Origin: Pseudofabraea citricarpa
Taxonomy: Eukaryota; Ascomycota; Leotiomycetes; Helotiales; Dermateaceae
Reading direction: 5' to 3'
Assembly (NCBI GenBank): GCA_029641185.1
Contig: JAPWGK010000010.1
Location: forward strand, 1,302,001 to 1,366,000
DNA: 64,000 bases
Numbering within the stretch: the first letter of the stretch is position 1; each line of letters begins with the position of its first letter. The notes under the pieces are model-generated. The model was given only the letters and a program-made list of their open reading frames with translations, was not told the DNA's origin and did no database searches. Positions 22,565-34,800 of the stretch are shown here, one piece after another. Both the position numbers and the translations under genes were made by a program.

Positions 22565-23611
22565 TTAGCTCATGTCCATTTCGACTTCCAGGCTTTGGGG
22601 GGCTTGTTGTTTGGGTTCGTGATTCCAGTTTCCAGCTGCTTGTTGCATTGCGTTCATTGTTGTCATAGTGAAGCTTTCCATTCCACCACCATTGATAGCT
22701 TTGGGAGTTTCGCCGGCTTCCAAGACTGCATCGCCATCAAAGATGGGTGGGTTGGCTCGGAGATTTTCCCACGTCTTGGATAGATCACGGCTGACGAGTC
22801 GTCCTTGCTTGAGATCTTCGCCAAAGAGGAAATAGCCCTCGCTAGCTTCGACGAGATAAGAAGCCAATCCACGACTCTGGAGTCTGATCTTAACGTCCGT
22901 CACTGGGAAGTGGTTTTCGATGAACTTGGTCCACCCACGCGCAGCAGCTTGGATATCGCTGTCTGCGCTGATGGATGACCATCCAATTCCCAAGTGACGC
23001 GTAAAATCATCAACGGTGGGCTCAGAAGGACCGCTATTTGGATTGAGACCGTTGCCGGAAGTAGAGGAGAGCGGTGTTATCAGTCTGCCACTGCTCAGGC
23101 TGAAATCATCGGCGATGTCAGAGGTTGTAGTAAGGTTTAACCGTTGACTCTTGTATGGTCTCGCAGCCGGTCGCTGAGGACTTTGCGCCGGTGTAGGCGA
23201 TTGCTGTGGTTCAGCCTTCTCCTCTACCCAAGTACCTGATTGATTTTCGGCAGACATGACATAGTTGGCATTGGGCTTGATGAGGGTCATGCCCTCGCCA
23301 TACTCCCACTCCTCCTCGTTCTCAATTGGTGGTGGAAGTGGTGCCGATTTCATGTTTGGAAAGTATTCATCGTCCGTCAGGTTGTCGGCAGCCTCGTCGC
23401 GGGAGCGTTTTCGACCGGCAGTGGATGATGGCGTATACGAGGTAGGAGTCTGCGTCGACCATGAGGTGGAAGGTGGTGAAGGGTTGATAGAGTTGGCGGC
23501 GAAGGGCGAGCTGAACATAGGGCGATTAGTCTCCATGCTGAAGGAGGGCTGCGGCGCGAGCTGCGGTGGAAGGGCTAGAATAGGTGAGCGCGTCTGGGAG
23601 AAAGAACCCAT
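22565..23611 (-). CDS. Unrecognised serine/proline-rich protein
   Basis: A single exon of 348 residues starts at ATG 23611 (MGSFSQTRSPILALPPQ). The first 100 residues are disordered, with a basic cluster AGRKRSRDEAADN that could be a nuclear signal. A conserved-looking segment DDEYFPNMKSAPLPPP...EEEWEYGEGMTLIKP follows. The C-terminal 150 residues look folded: FTRHLGIGWSSI, ARGWTKFIENHF, RGLASYLVEASEGYFLFGED. I do not recognise a named domain. The layout suggests a nuclear regulatory protein, which is inference only. It is divergent from the calponin-domain gene. Confidence 0.75.
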   Translation of the reverse strand: MGSFSQTRSPILALPPQLAPQPSFSMETNRPMFSSPFAANSINPSPPSTSWSTQTPTSYTPSSTAGRKRSRDEAADNLTDDEYFPNMKSAPLPPPIENEEEWEYGEGMTLIKPNANYVMSAENQSGTWVEEKAEPQQSPTPAQSPQRPAARPYKSQRLNLTTTSDIADDFSLSSGRLITPLSSTSGNGLNPNSGPSEPTVDDFTRHLGIGWSSISADSDIQAAARGWTKFIENHFPVTDVKIRLQSRGLASYLVEASEGYFLFGEDLKQGRLVSRDLSKTWENLRANPPIFDGDAVLEAGETPKAINGGGMESFTMTTMNAMQQAAGNWNHEPKQQAPQSLEVEMDMS

Positions 23612-24581
23612 GGTTAACTAGAGGTTAGGATGAGATAAAGTAGTAAAGTGCAAGCAAGTAGCGATGTTCCAGAGAGGCGAGGTAGGTGAGGGATAGTGAG
23701 GTTGGATGAGGTGAGGTGAGGTGAGGTAAATCAGGTAGGTGGAGGAAGGTTAATGAAGTACAAGAGGTGCAGTGGGTCGGTGAGAGACTTTGTAGTGAGG
23801 AAGAGAAAGAGAAAGGTTGCGCGACTTGGAAGACGAGACTGAGATGGGGAAGGCTTTAGGTGTAAGGTGGTGGGTGAGTAGTGAGCGAGTAAGCCGACTG
23901 GGAGCTGGAGAGCAAGGATGCTGATTGGAGCGCCGATTGCCCGCTTCGATGCTTGAAGCTGGCCTAAAGCAGCTTAGACTGACGCTTGGCGAGGGCCCTT
24001 TTGACGAGCCTTTCAGCGCACTACGGGGCCTCGCAGCTGATTGGCTCGATTAATTTAGCCATTCTCGGGGAAACTGCTTGGCGACAGAGTGTTGCCTGGG
24101 GCACTATTTTCAGCCAGCCCTCGCATTTTCCCGCGCTAGCCCTTCTTGGCGCAGATTCTGGCACGACCATGACCATGACCGCGACCACCCTCACCACGTG
24201 ACGGGTGTGACATGCGCTGTCAAAATCACATGACCATGCATCTGTGACTGGGAAGGGCCTGAATAGCTGCATTAATCTCGTAAGTCAGAACAGCACCACG
24301 TCCCTGGGAGTGCCGGACTCATTTTATTCTCTCCTATGACGTGCCAGCACATGTATGGTTAATTTATTGTAGGGCTGAGCATAATTCATCCACACACGCT
24401 TGCGGGCTTTCAGGGCCACTGACAGTCCGAGGAATTCATTAGCCACACGCAATTTTCCCGCTTCCGCCACCCTCATGCGTAATGAGGTACCTACCACTGC
24501 TACCCAACTGAATCCAAGACGCTGGTATAACTTGCTTCTCCTGGGAACCAGCACAACAAGTCATTCTCGCTCTCATCAACC
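23612..24581. promoter_or_regulatory. Divergent promoter region with E-box
   Basis: This lies between the unrecognised protein (-) and the calponin-domain gene (+). It has a ggtga tandem run at about 23698-23735, a gaccat/gaccgc run near 24165-24190 and a CACGTGAC box at 24195-24202. No gene is seen. Confidence 0.5.
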
Positions 24582-26717
24582 ATGGCGTCTGTTACTTCTC
24601 TCGACAAGGACATGCGCAAGTTGCGCCTGGACAGATATACTCCGCAGGCCGCGAATGAAGTCAGGACGTTTATTGAGGGGTCCCTCGGAGAGCGCCTTGC
24701 TCCAGGAGATCTTATGGATTCCCTCAAAGATGGTGTTGCGCTTTGCAAGTACGGTCCTCCAGCAATTCCTCATCCAAAGCAGAAACAGAATTATTAACGT
24801 GACTTCTCTGCAGACTAGTCAACCTCGCCGTCCCTAACCCTATTAGATTCAAACAAAAGGCAGTTATGCCGTTTGTACAGATGGAGAATATCTCCATCTT
24901 CCTCGAAGCCTGCAAGCAGCCTCCTCTAAACTTACAGAACCACGATGTCTTCCTCACGGTCGATTTGTTCGAGTCCAAAGATCCGGCGCAAGTCCTACAA
25001 TGTCTCGGCGCATTCAGCAGAATCGCGCATCAGCTCCAACCCTCGCATTTTCCCTCGCCCGTGGGCGGAAAGTCTCGGTCTGGGGTGATGAGTCCACAGG
25101 GGACAGGAAATCAGTATGGCAATAGAGGGAGAGGGGTTTCCAATGCGAGCAACGGCTCCTCCAGCTATAATGCAGGTTACAGACCTCCGAGCGCATTGAA
25201 TCCGACGAGAACTGGGGAATCGAACGGTGGGAGATGGAGTCCAACAAAGAGCCCTGGTCCGATGTCTCCAGGAGGAGTCAGTAGCTGGAGCAAGAAATCC
25301 GATGAAGGCGCAACTTCTCCAGCGTGGAATATCTCTCAGTACGGATATATGGGAGGCGCAAGTCAAGGGAACTTAGGTGTTTCATTTGGAGGAAGAAGAC
25401 AAATTACGAGTGCAGGCCCGCATGTGCCAAATTTGGCGGAGAAAGAAAAGCGTCGGCGTGAAAAGGAGGCCGAAGAAGAAAAGGCAAGGTTACAGAAAGA
25501 AGAGGAAGAGCAACGTATGCGTGAGCAACAGCAAGCGGAAGAAGAGCGCGCACGGATTGCAGAGGAGCAAAGATGGGCCGAGGAAACGAGAAAATTAAAG
25601 GAGCAGGAAAAGCGTAGAGCCGAGGAAGAGAAGCGAAAATGGGAGGAGGAAGAGAGACAATGGCAAATGGAAGAAGAGAGACGCCAACGAGACGAACAAG
25701 AAGCAGAAGCCAAACTAGCCGCTGAGCGACAACGGATAAGCCGTGGACGAAGTGGTAGCCAACTCAAAGGTCAATTTTTGAGTCAGTATCAGGCCGAGAA
25801 TGGCGCATCCTCCGAAAGTAGCCGTATTAAAGAGCTAGAGCGAGAGCTGGAACAAGCAAGAGAACGAGAGCGTCAATACGAAAGAGAGAGAGAAGCGAAG
25901 CTTAGCTCTAATGGCCGACGTGCTGTTGAGGACCACGATATGTCGACTCGAATGAAGGAGGAATCTTCCAAGTCCCGTGCCCGGTCACGTAGCCGTCCTA
26001 GGCTACCGTCTCGCAAGAATAGCGATGAGGAATGGAGAAAAGACGAACGCGAGTATTTGCGCGCACAGCATAAAGCGCATACCACTGAGGCTCCCTCGAA
26101 GAGTGCTCGTCCTCTACCTGAGCCTACTCCTCCAGTCCGTGTGAAGACCAATAATACTGGCCCTTCGGCACGACCTCTACCAGATCCATCGGCATATGCT
26201 TCACCTCCAGTTAATAAGTTTTCACCAGGCCAGAACCGTACAGACCGATATCTGTCCTCCAATCCAGCACCTCAACAAGTGCAAGCAAAAACAACATATG
26301 CGTCAGAGTTAGGTGGCTTTGACAGTGTTGCAGAACGAGACGCCGAGGATCGACGTCGTCTTGCGTCACAAAAGCAAACAAAGGCCGGCGGTTGGGCAAG
26401 TAAGTCACTTCTCGAAAGAGAAATGGAGATGGAGAGACAGCGACAACAGGAGTGGGAAGAGAGTCAAAAAGAGACAAAGAGTAAGGCAAGATCAGGAGAC
26501 GGCGTTGATGGAATCGGCGGTGGCATTGGAGGAAAATGGGAGTAAGCAGTCCTTCTTGCTCCCCAAATCACATTTCAAAGATGGAACTAACATCACCCAC
26601 AGTGTTAATCAATGGACCGGTTATACCGGTGGTGATGGACAAAATAGAGGCACGCAAGGCATTGGAAGCGGGCGTAGACAGATCGTTGGCCCAAGACCAC
26701 CTCCACCTGGCAGGTAA
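24582..26717 (+). CDS. Calponin-homology actin-binding protein with coiled coil and calponin-like tail repeat
   Basis: Three exons, 24582-24748, 24814-26541 and 26603-26717, encode 669 residues. Joins give GVALCKLVNLAVPNP and then GKWDVNQWTGYTGGDG. The CH domain occupies residues about 15-150 (RLAPGDLMDSLKDGVALCK, MPFVQMENISIFLEACK). A Gly/Ser-rich linker follows, then a strongly charged coiled coil (about 270-420, Glu/Arg/Lys/Gln heptads). A Pro-rich region with repeated ARPLP motifs follows. The last exon encodes a single calponin-family-like repeat (GGDGQNRGTQGIGSGRRQIVGPRP). The CH domain resembles transgelin/Scp1, which cross-links actin at cortical patches, but Scp1 is about 200 residues. 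The central insertion makes this a long fungal version. The actin role is inferred from the family. Confidence 0.87.
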
Positions 26718-28817
26718 AATTTCGGCAAAGTGAAGTTCGTATCAGGGGAGGCAATTTTTGTTTGACTTTAGCACTGCATCTGTGGGGTAATGAGCGCATA
26801 GAATGATGCTATGATGGCATGAATGAATGAATTTTAGTTATGTGATAACCTTTTTTCTGGAAGAAGGCCTAGACTACATTCATTCCCGACGGCTTATCAA
26901 TATCTTAGCAAGGAGTACATACAAAAGCCACCGAAGTTGGTCATAAAGTACTGGGTTTGTGGTTTGTTGAAATGTCTAGCTGTGGTCTTTCTTGCGGCTC
27001 GACTTAATTAATCTTCTGCGTTATAGGAATATCCCCATCCATGGTCTCCTCTTTCTAAACTTAGTATATTACGCAGAATTGGTTTCGTACTTAGTGCTAG
27101 GTTGTGTTGATTTGGCTGTAGTCGTTCGTTCACTCATTCACTGCTACCCAATCGCGCTCGTAAGCTAAGCGACGGCACACCAGGTCGTTGGCAAGTAACA
27201 AATACACGGATATTTGAACATCATTAATCTCGCTCCCGCCAACTCTTCGTACCAATTCAAAGATGCCCCTGAGACCTTCAGCCTCACTGAGTGAGTCAAG
27301 GCTACAATTTCATCACAAAATATCACCCAACACACACCAAGCCAGACTTTCAACAACCGTATCCTTGCCTTTTCGAGGGCTGTCTGGCATGTTTCCTAGA
27401 GTTTGGAACATTGCAAAATGATATTAACGAACCAGCATTCGACCAACCTCAGCATGACAACGGCGTTCTTGTGAACGACCCATGTTATTTTGGCTATCTT
27501 GAAAGTTGTCCAAGCAATATATCCGATCAACAACATCCAAAAGTTGTTGTATAATATGGAGTTAGCTCTTTGATTTAAAACGCGGATACGACTAATATCC
27601 AACCATGTGTCACGCATCCAGAAACGGCTTCTGTGGCGTTGATAATTATGGTGGTCAGAGCAATAGACCCGTTCGACAATATCCGGAGTTGACAGGACCG
27701 AACCGAAATGTGTCTATCACTTTTGTCAGTTCTTATGGTGTGTAAAACGAGGAAAGCTATGCTAGTCATGGTATTACACCTAATTATATAGAGAACTAGG
27801 CCTAGATACACTTATGCCAGATGCGTTAGAAGTTTTAGTCTACCCCTATCCTTCGTACATTCCAATTGGTATATGTCAAGCGATAGACAGAGGAGAATTG
27901 AAACGGCTCGCTTATACACCTGAGGATCGTATAATGCGAGACATTCTGGGCGGTATAGAATCACTAACAACTAATTGGGATTTCAGCATTGCCTGTTCAC
28001 AACAATTGCTTCATTTGGAGCCATATCAGGGACTTGGCGCTTGTCAGATTGTCAAGGCTTTCTCGGAAAAAGGAAATGGGAGCTAAGCCGCGCTCAAGAT
28101 CCAGAAAAGATAGCAAGGGCAGATATAGATCGTCACGGCAGAATCCAGGATGGAGGATAGGGAGGAAATATCTTCACTTGATGCCATTGAGGTTTTGATT
28201 GACGGGCTAGTGGTCAATTGGTGAACTACCGAGCATAGTGGTGGATGGCTGAAGTTGAGAACTAGATTGGATGGGCTTCTGCGGACTACAGGCTAGGCTT
28301 ATGAATTTCCATAGTATTAGCCTATATATGGAATACTGTACAAATACTACTTTATTTCAATTGGATGAACCTAGCGTCAAGACTCGGCTTCTTGTGATGT
28401 AGATGTCAAAGTCTACCACAAACAGTCTGTATACACGTGTTTTGTCCCACCCTCTAATCAAAAGTGGAACAGACACGAATCAATATATCTAGATATCAGC
28501 CTTGCCTTATTTCTATTCGATTGCGAGGCGTCCATAATGACCAATTAATCTGCAGGGCTTCGTCTGATGTCGTGGTTGTAGGCGAGTGGGAGGGGAGCGA
28601 GCGAACGTTTTTGTTGCTACGGGCAACGGCGACGGCGCGATCCGGCTGCTGAACAACAACTACGGCGCGCGGAACCCCGTCATATACCCAGCTCTTATCA
28701 CGAAATACCTCAATGATTCATGTTGATACCCAATTCCTCTTCTAAACGCTCTAATCCTTATTTCTTGAAGTTCGCACCACCGAATCTTCAATCCTTATAC
28801 ATACTGAGAGCATCCGC
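26718..28817. other. 2.1-kb intergenic stretch with possible decayed ORFs
   Basis: AT-richer than its neighbours. The plus frame 27291-27554 contains YPCLFEGCLACF, faintly like half a C2H2 finger, and 27814-28086 is an open frame with ATG. Neither joins into a credible gene. The last 150 bp are the leader of the giant protein. They may be relics of a degraded gene. Confidence 0.4.
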
Positions 28818-31800
28818 ATGTTCAGCGCCTCTATGGGCGAAGGGGGTTCCCAAGTAAACAATCCGCATTCCACAACTATGCCTTCGATAGAAAGAAGCAC
28901 CTCGCGCGAGAGCGACGGAAATTTGAGACACCAGCACTCAGCGTCTTCAGATTATGGCAGGGCGATGGTGCCTATGTAGGTCTAGTTCCCTATCAAAGAC
29001 ACCTGATAGCTAACTTGGAGAATAGGTGGGATAGTTCCGACCCAGAGAGGGCACCTCCGCCACTACCTATGAACCCATCATCTCCTATAGTCACATCACG
29101 ACCAAACACTTCGAGTGCTATACAATCTGCACATGCCGCCTTGACCGAGAAAGCTCGTGAGAGCGCATACACCTCCAACACCATTACCAAACGTCCCGAG
29201 GCGTCGCCGGAACGTTTGTTGATCAAAGGTGCTACCCATAAGCGTATGCAGTCCCTACAGGGTGGAACTGTTAGAGATTTAAGCAATCTTCTGGAGGGAG
29301 GAAGCACATTCAATTCTCCAGTTAGATCACCAGACAAGAGTTCTAGACGGCCATCAACACCACATTCAAACAAAGAGTTTGTACTCGAGAGAGCGCCATC
29401 GCCAGAGAAGGAACCAAAGGAGCAGAGTCGAGCGACCACACCAACGCCGAATCGAGACATGCCGACATTAAGACCTTCACTAAGAAAGCCAGAGAGACAT
29501 CAGAGCATACTTGGGGAAAACACTCCACCTCAATCCGCTACGATGTTGGCCCTCCAGAATATGGCTAGTCGGGAATCCGATGCGCCACTTTCCAATGTCA
29601 CGAATGGGTCTTCTGCGCTGGTTCGCACACCACAAACCTTCGATGCCATTTCGAATCAGATTCTAAGTCTCACAAGCATAGCTACAAACTTGCAAAGAGA
29701 AATGACGAACCTTACTCGGCGAAGCAAAGATAATGCTACTGATCTAGTCAGTCTGAAAGAAGCAACAAACGCGAGGGATGAGGATATTCGAAAGAGCTTG
29801 CGAGACTTGGTAATAAACCTATCCGAGGAGAGTTCGAGGACGTCCAGCCATTATTTACCCTCAACTGGAGCCGGCCTATACATAGATAGCAAGGCCCACA
29901 ATTCACCAAATTCACGAGGCTTAAAGCAGTTTTCTCTGCCACGAATACCAAGTCCAAATAGTTTTGCATCATCACTGGACCGAGAATCAATGTCCACCCC
30001 AGATGGTGCTATCAGCATTGCACTACTAGAAAAAATCCTGCGGGAGATGGGAACCAAGGAAGGGCAAGACCAACTAGTCACTCGCTTATCCGAAGTTGCA
30101 GAACAACTTGCTCGGGATGGTTTATCAACAGCAAAGAAACTGGAAGATTTGGTAGAATTTATCAAGGTCAATACGGAAACCCATGCATTGGTTGCTCACA
30201 ACGGTGGCGGCGCGGGAGATATACGATCTCGCGCCTTTAGCTTCGACGAGCCTCCAAGATTGGAGCTGGACTTCGAAAATTCGAGAGGTCCACCAGCTCA
30301 GAAAGTAGAAGCGCTTTTTGCAGTGGGAGCGAATAAGGAAAACCAAAGAGCTTCAGGTGCTACACGAAGCAACGATCTCTTGAGCGACGAAATTCTGAAA
30401 ATCATTCGAAGTGTCAAAGATAGTGTAGCCCAAGGAGGTGGACTAACAGCCGAGGTCAAGGCTCTTGTGCGTGAGTTGCGAGGAGAGGTGCTGGGAATGG
30501 GTCGAGAAATCGGTCGTAAACTTGACCAGTCCAGTGCGAAGAATGGCGCAAAAGGTGCGAATGCTGAGAAGGAGCATGTAGCGCGTATTGTCCAAGACGG
30601 TCTCGAAGAATTGAAGCAGCACATGGACGGCGTGCTTCGTGAACACCGTCGGCAATCAAATTCATCGGCAGTATCGCGAAGTGCTGTAGATTACCAAGAA
30701 GTTTACAATGCAGTTCGAGCTGCTGTAAACGAGAAACCTCAGACTGCACAGCAACCTGCACTTGAGAAGGAAGATATTATCGAGGCAGTGAGAGAAGCCT
30801 GGGAAAATTACAAACCGGATATCGAGTTACAACATTTTGGTTTGGAACGAGAAGAGCTTTTAGCTACGTTGAAGGAGGGTATTCAGGAATACGCACCACA
30901 AGAATCCCGGGAAATTGGTGGCGCCACACGAGAAGAAGTGTTCACGGCTGTGGTGGAAGGATTAAAACACTTTTCACCACCAAAAGTTGAGTCAGAAGCT
31001 AGTCTCTCGCGCGACGAGATCCTCGATGCTGTTAGAGAATGCCTCGAAGAATTTGAATTCCCATCCGCACCTTCTGCGCCTGCACGCGAGGATGATGTTA
31101 CAAGAGATATTGTGCAAGATGCTGTTCGGCAATGTCTTGGAGAGTTCGAATTCCCTGCTGCCCCTTCAGCTCCAGCAGGCCCCGGAGAAGCTGTCACCAG
31201 AGAACTTATGCTAGATGCTATCAACGAAGGTCTGCAGAATTTCGAATTCCCAGCCGGTGCTCAACAAGGAAACATCACAAAAGACGTCATACTGGATGCT
31301 GTAGATGAAGTCCTTCATAATTTCGAGTTTCCAATGCCTTCCCAAGAAAGCGGTATATCTAAGGATGCAGTACTCGAAGCTGTCAACGAAGGCCTTCGCA
31401 ACTTTGATTTCGCGTCGGCTAACTCGACGGCAATAGTTGCACGGGATGTTAGTGGAGGCGGCCTTACACGCGATGACGTTTTTGATACGGTCGAGGAAGT
31501 TCTCCATCACTTCGAGTTCCCAACTGTTCCACAAGAACCAGGTATCACTAAGGATGCAGTACAAGAAGCCATTCATGAGGGCCTACGCAACTTCGATTTC
31601 GGAGCAGCAAACTCAACAGCAGTTGTTTCACGAGATATTGGTGGTGGAGGTCTTACCCGAGATGATGTTTTTGATACTGTTGACGAAGTTCTTCACAAAT
31701 TTGAGTTCCCAACAGCTCCACAAGAAGCCGGCATTACCAAGGACGCCGTACTGGAAGCTATCCATGAGGGTCTTCAGAGCTTTGACTTCGCAGCAGCAAA

Positions 31801-34800
31801 CTCAACAGCCGTGGTCTCCCGTGATATTAATGGAGGTCTGACTCGTGATGATGTTTTCGATACTGTTGACGAAGTTCTCCATAAATTCAACTTCCCGATA
31901 GCTTCACAAGATGGTATTACCAAGGATGCGGTATTCGAAGCTGTTAATGCATGCCTTCACAACTTTGATTTCGGAGCAATAAACTCATCAGCAGTTGTTG
32001 CCCGAGATGTTGGTGGAAGTCTAAACCGCGATGATGTCTTCGATACTGTTAACGAGGTCCTCCACAAGTTTAAGTTCCCAGAATCCTCGCAAGATGGCAT
32101 TACCAAAGATGCAGTATTTGAAGCTGTTAATGAATGCCTCCACAATTTCGACTTCGCAGCAGTAAATTCCTCAGCAGTGGTCGCCAGAGATGTTGGTGGA
32201 AGTATAACCCGCGATGACGTTTTCGACGCTGTCAGAGCTGGTTTCGAAACTCAACCTACTGGATCGAATGGGTATGCAGATCAACAAGTACTGGACCGTC
32301 TACAGGAAATCATCGAGTCTATGCGAGCCGAATTTCAATCAGTTTCCGAGGAGGCCAAACAGAATGTAGCAGCTCACGGACGAGATACCGAGCAACTCTT
32401 AGATGCAACCAAGGACGGTTTTGAAAGACTACGCGGAGACATCGAGACCTACGTAGATCGTGCAGCTGATATCACTGGAAAGGATGAAATTCTAGACAGC
32501 ATGCGTGAGAGTTTTGAAATCCTCCTATCGGAAGTTGAAAATATGGTATCTAAAGGATCGAATAACTCACTGGAAAAAATACAGAGTGAGTTGGAGCACC
32601 TCCGTGAGAATATGGCAACATCATTAGTTCAGGGAGGGGGAAGCATGGACAAGGACGAGATTATCGAGGCGCTCAGAGAAGGGCTCGATGGACTCCGTTC
32701 TGAGATTGACCGACCACGGGATGGCAACGAAAGTGTTCTCTCTGGCACTGGTGAGATCATGGATGCACTCCATGATGGTCTCAGTGGACTTAGAGCGGAA
32801 GTTGAGAAGATTGGAAGTAAGCCCGTGGATATGACTGTCAATTACGAGATTCTCGACACTTTAAAAGCTGGGCTTGAAGGAGTAAGAGCTGATATCGATC
32901 GTCTGCGAGAGACTGGAACCAACAACGAGCAAGCCGTTGCTGCAATCACTGATGGTGCTGTTATCACAGCAGAGAGTCTGAAGCGAAACGATATTGAGAA
33001 TCTCGAGGTGCTCATCACGCAACTGCGAATCAAGGTTGAAGCTTTAGAGTCGATGCCACCACCTCCGCCACAAGCCGTCCCAGGAGCCTTGACAAAGGAG
33101 GACTTGGCAGAAGTAGAAGAAATGCTCCGCAACGTCCATGTAGCCATAAACACCATGGCTAGTGCTGAGAAGCCCCTGGATGAGGATGGTGTGAAAAGGG
33201 AAGATGTAGAGGCACTTGAGACACTTCTCCGCAATACCAAAGCCAAGATCGACGACATGGACCCGGAGCAGCTTGTCAAGAGAGAGAATCTTGATATTGT
33301 TGAGGCTATTGTGCGTGAAACCTCGGATAACATCAATGAATTTGCATCTGCAATGATGGATGTGTCAAAGAAAGATGATGTCAGCATAATCGAGGTCCTC
33401 ATTCGAGACGTAATTACTGGCATTGAGGAGATGAAAGAGCGGGCGGTTAAGGAGTCTGAGGACCTTGAGAAGGTAACCAAGACTGATGTCGAAGCAGTGG
33501 AAGCAGTTTGTCTCGATGTTAAATCAGCCATCGAACAAATGGTTTTAGCTGATTTAGCTGCATTGGCATCCAAGGACGATGTGAAGAATCTGACTGAAAT
33601 GGTAAAGGAGTTCAAAGGCCGGATAGAGACGCATGCCGAGACAAACGCCAAATCTTTTGAGGAACGACAAGCCGAGACAGTAGGTGTTGGTGAACGCGTC
33701 AACGAAATCAGAACGTTTCTTGATGAGTTCAAGGATGCCATGAAAGAAAAACTTGATGAGGGAACTACGAGTTTCGAAGCCTTAGGGAAGGTCCTCGAGA
33801 CTCTGGGAGAGACCATCACCAAGAATGCAACTGTGTCCGACGACGTCAAGGAAGTCTTTGAGACAATGAAGACAGAATTTGAGAAATCCAATGCTGGAGT
33901 GGTTGGAGCAAAACTTGAATCTGATGAGAAGTTCCAGCGCACCTGGGACAAATTCGACAACAAATTCGATGAAAAATTTAACGAGATCATATCCAAGTAT
34001 GACGATGCTCAAATCACAGCAGAAGCAAGAGCCAAGATTCTGGAAGAAAAGAATACCGAGAATGAGACAGTATTACTCGAGACAAAGACTGCTGCAGAAG
34101 ACATCAGGTTGGTCATCGATACTCTGAATACGACTTTGACGGATTCTGTCGAAAGAACGGATGAAGCTGGAAAGACGGTCTTCAATCGTGTGGACGAAAC
34201 ATTCACTCGAGTTGAAGAGACACATGCCGATGCAAAAGCCGAACACCAGCTCACTCGTGAACAAGTATTTAAAGCAATTGGTGCAATTGAAGGCGTGCAG
34301 AGTACAGTCACCGATTACAATCCAAAGATTCTCGATTCTCTTAAGGAGGTTCTCGTGATTGTCGGTCAACATTATGAGCACTCGAAGACTTCCACAACTA
34401 ATATCCAGGAGAAGATTGCCGAGATCCCTCCACCACCGCCTCCGATTGAACTACCTCTATTGAAGGATGTTCCTCCAGTTGAGAAGTACGACGATGGGCA
34501 AGTACACGAGAAACTAGATAAGCTTTTATTGAAGGACATTCCTCCAGCTGAGAAGTACGATGATGGGCAAATACACGAGAAACTAGACAAGCTTGCTGAC
34601 CATATGGATACTGCTGGAAAATCGTTCGCTCAGCTGGATATGCTTGACAAGATCCATCAACAAGTTATGCAGACTGCTGCTGAGGTGTCGGAGTTTGTAT
34701 CTGTGCAGACTCAGCGAATTGCCAATGATCACGAAGACAAGGAGAAGGCTGTCGAGGCAGCTACCATTGCTCTTGAAAAACGACTTGCTCAAAAAGACCA

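Noticed and set aside
28993..29460. 155-codon minus-strand frame at the start of the giant gene
   Set aside because: It is antisense to a conserved-looking coding frame with clear splice continuity.
33782..33996. Minus-strand frames inside the giant protein gene
   Set aside because: These are shadows of the long plus-strand coding frame.
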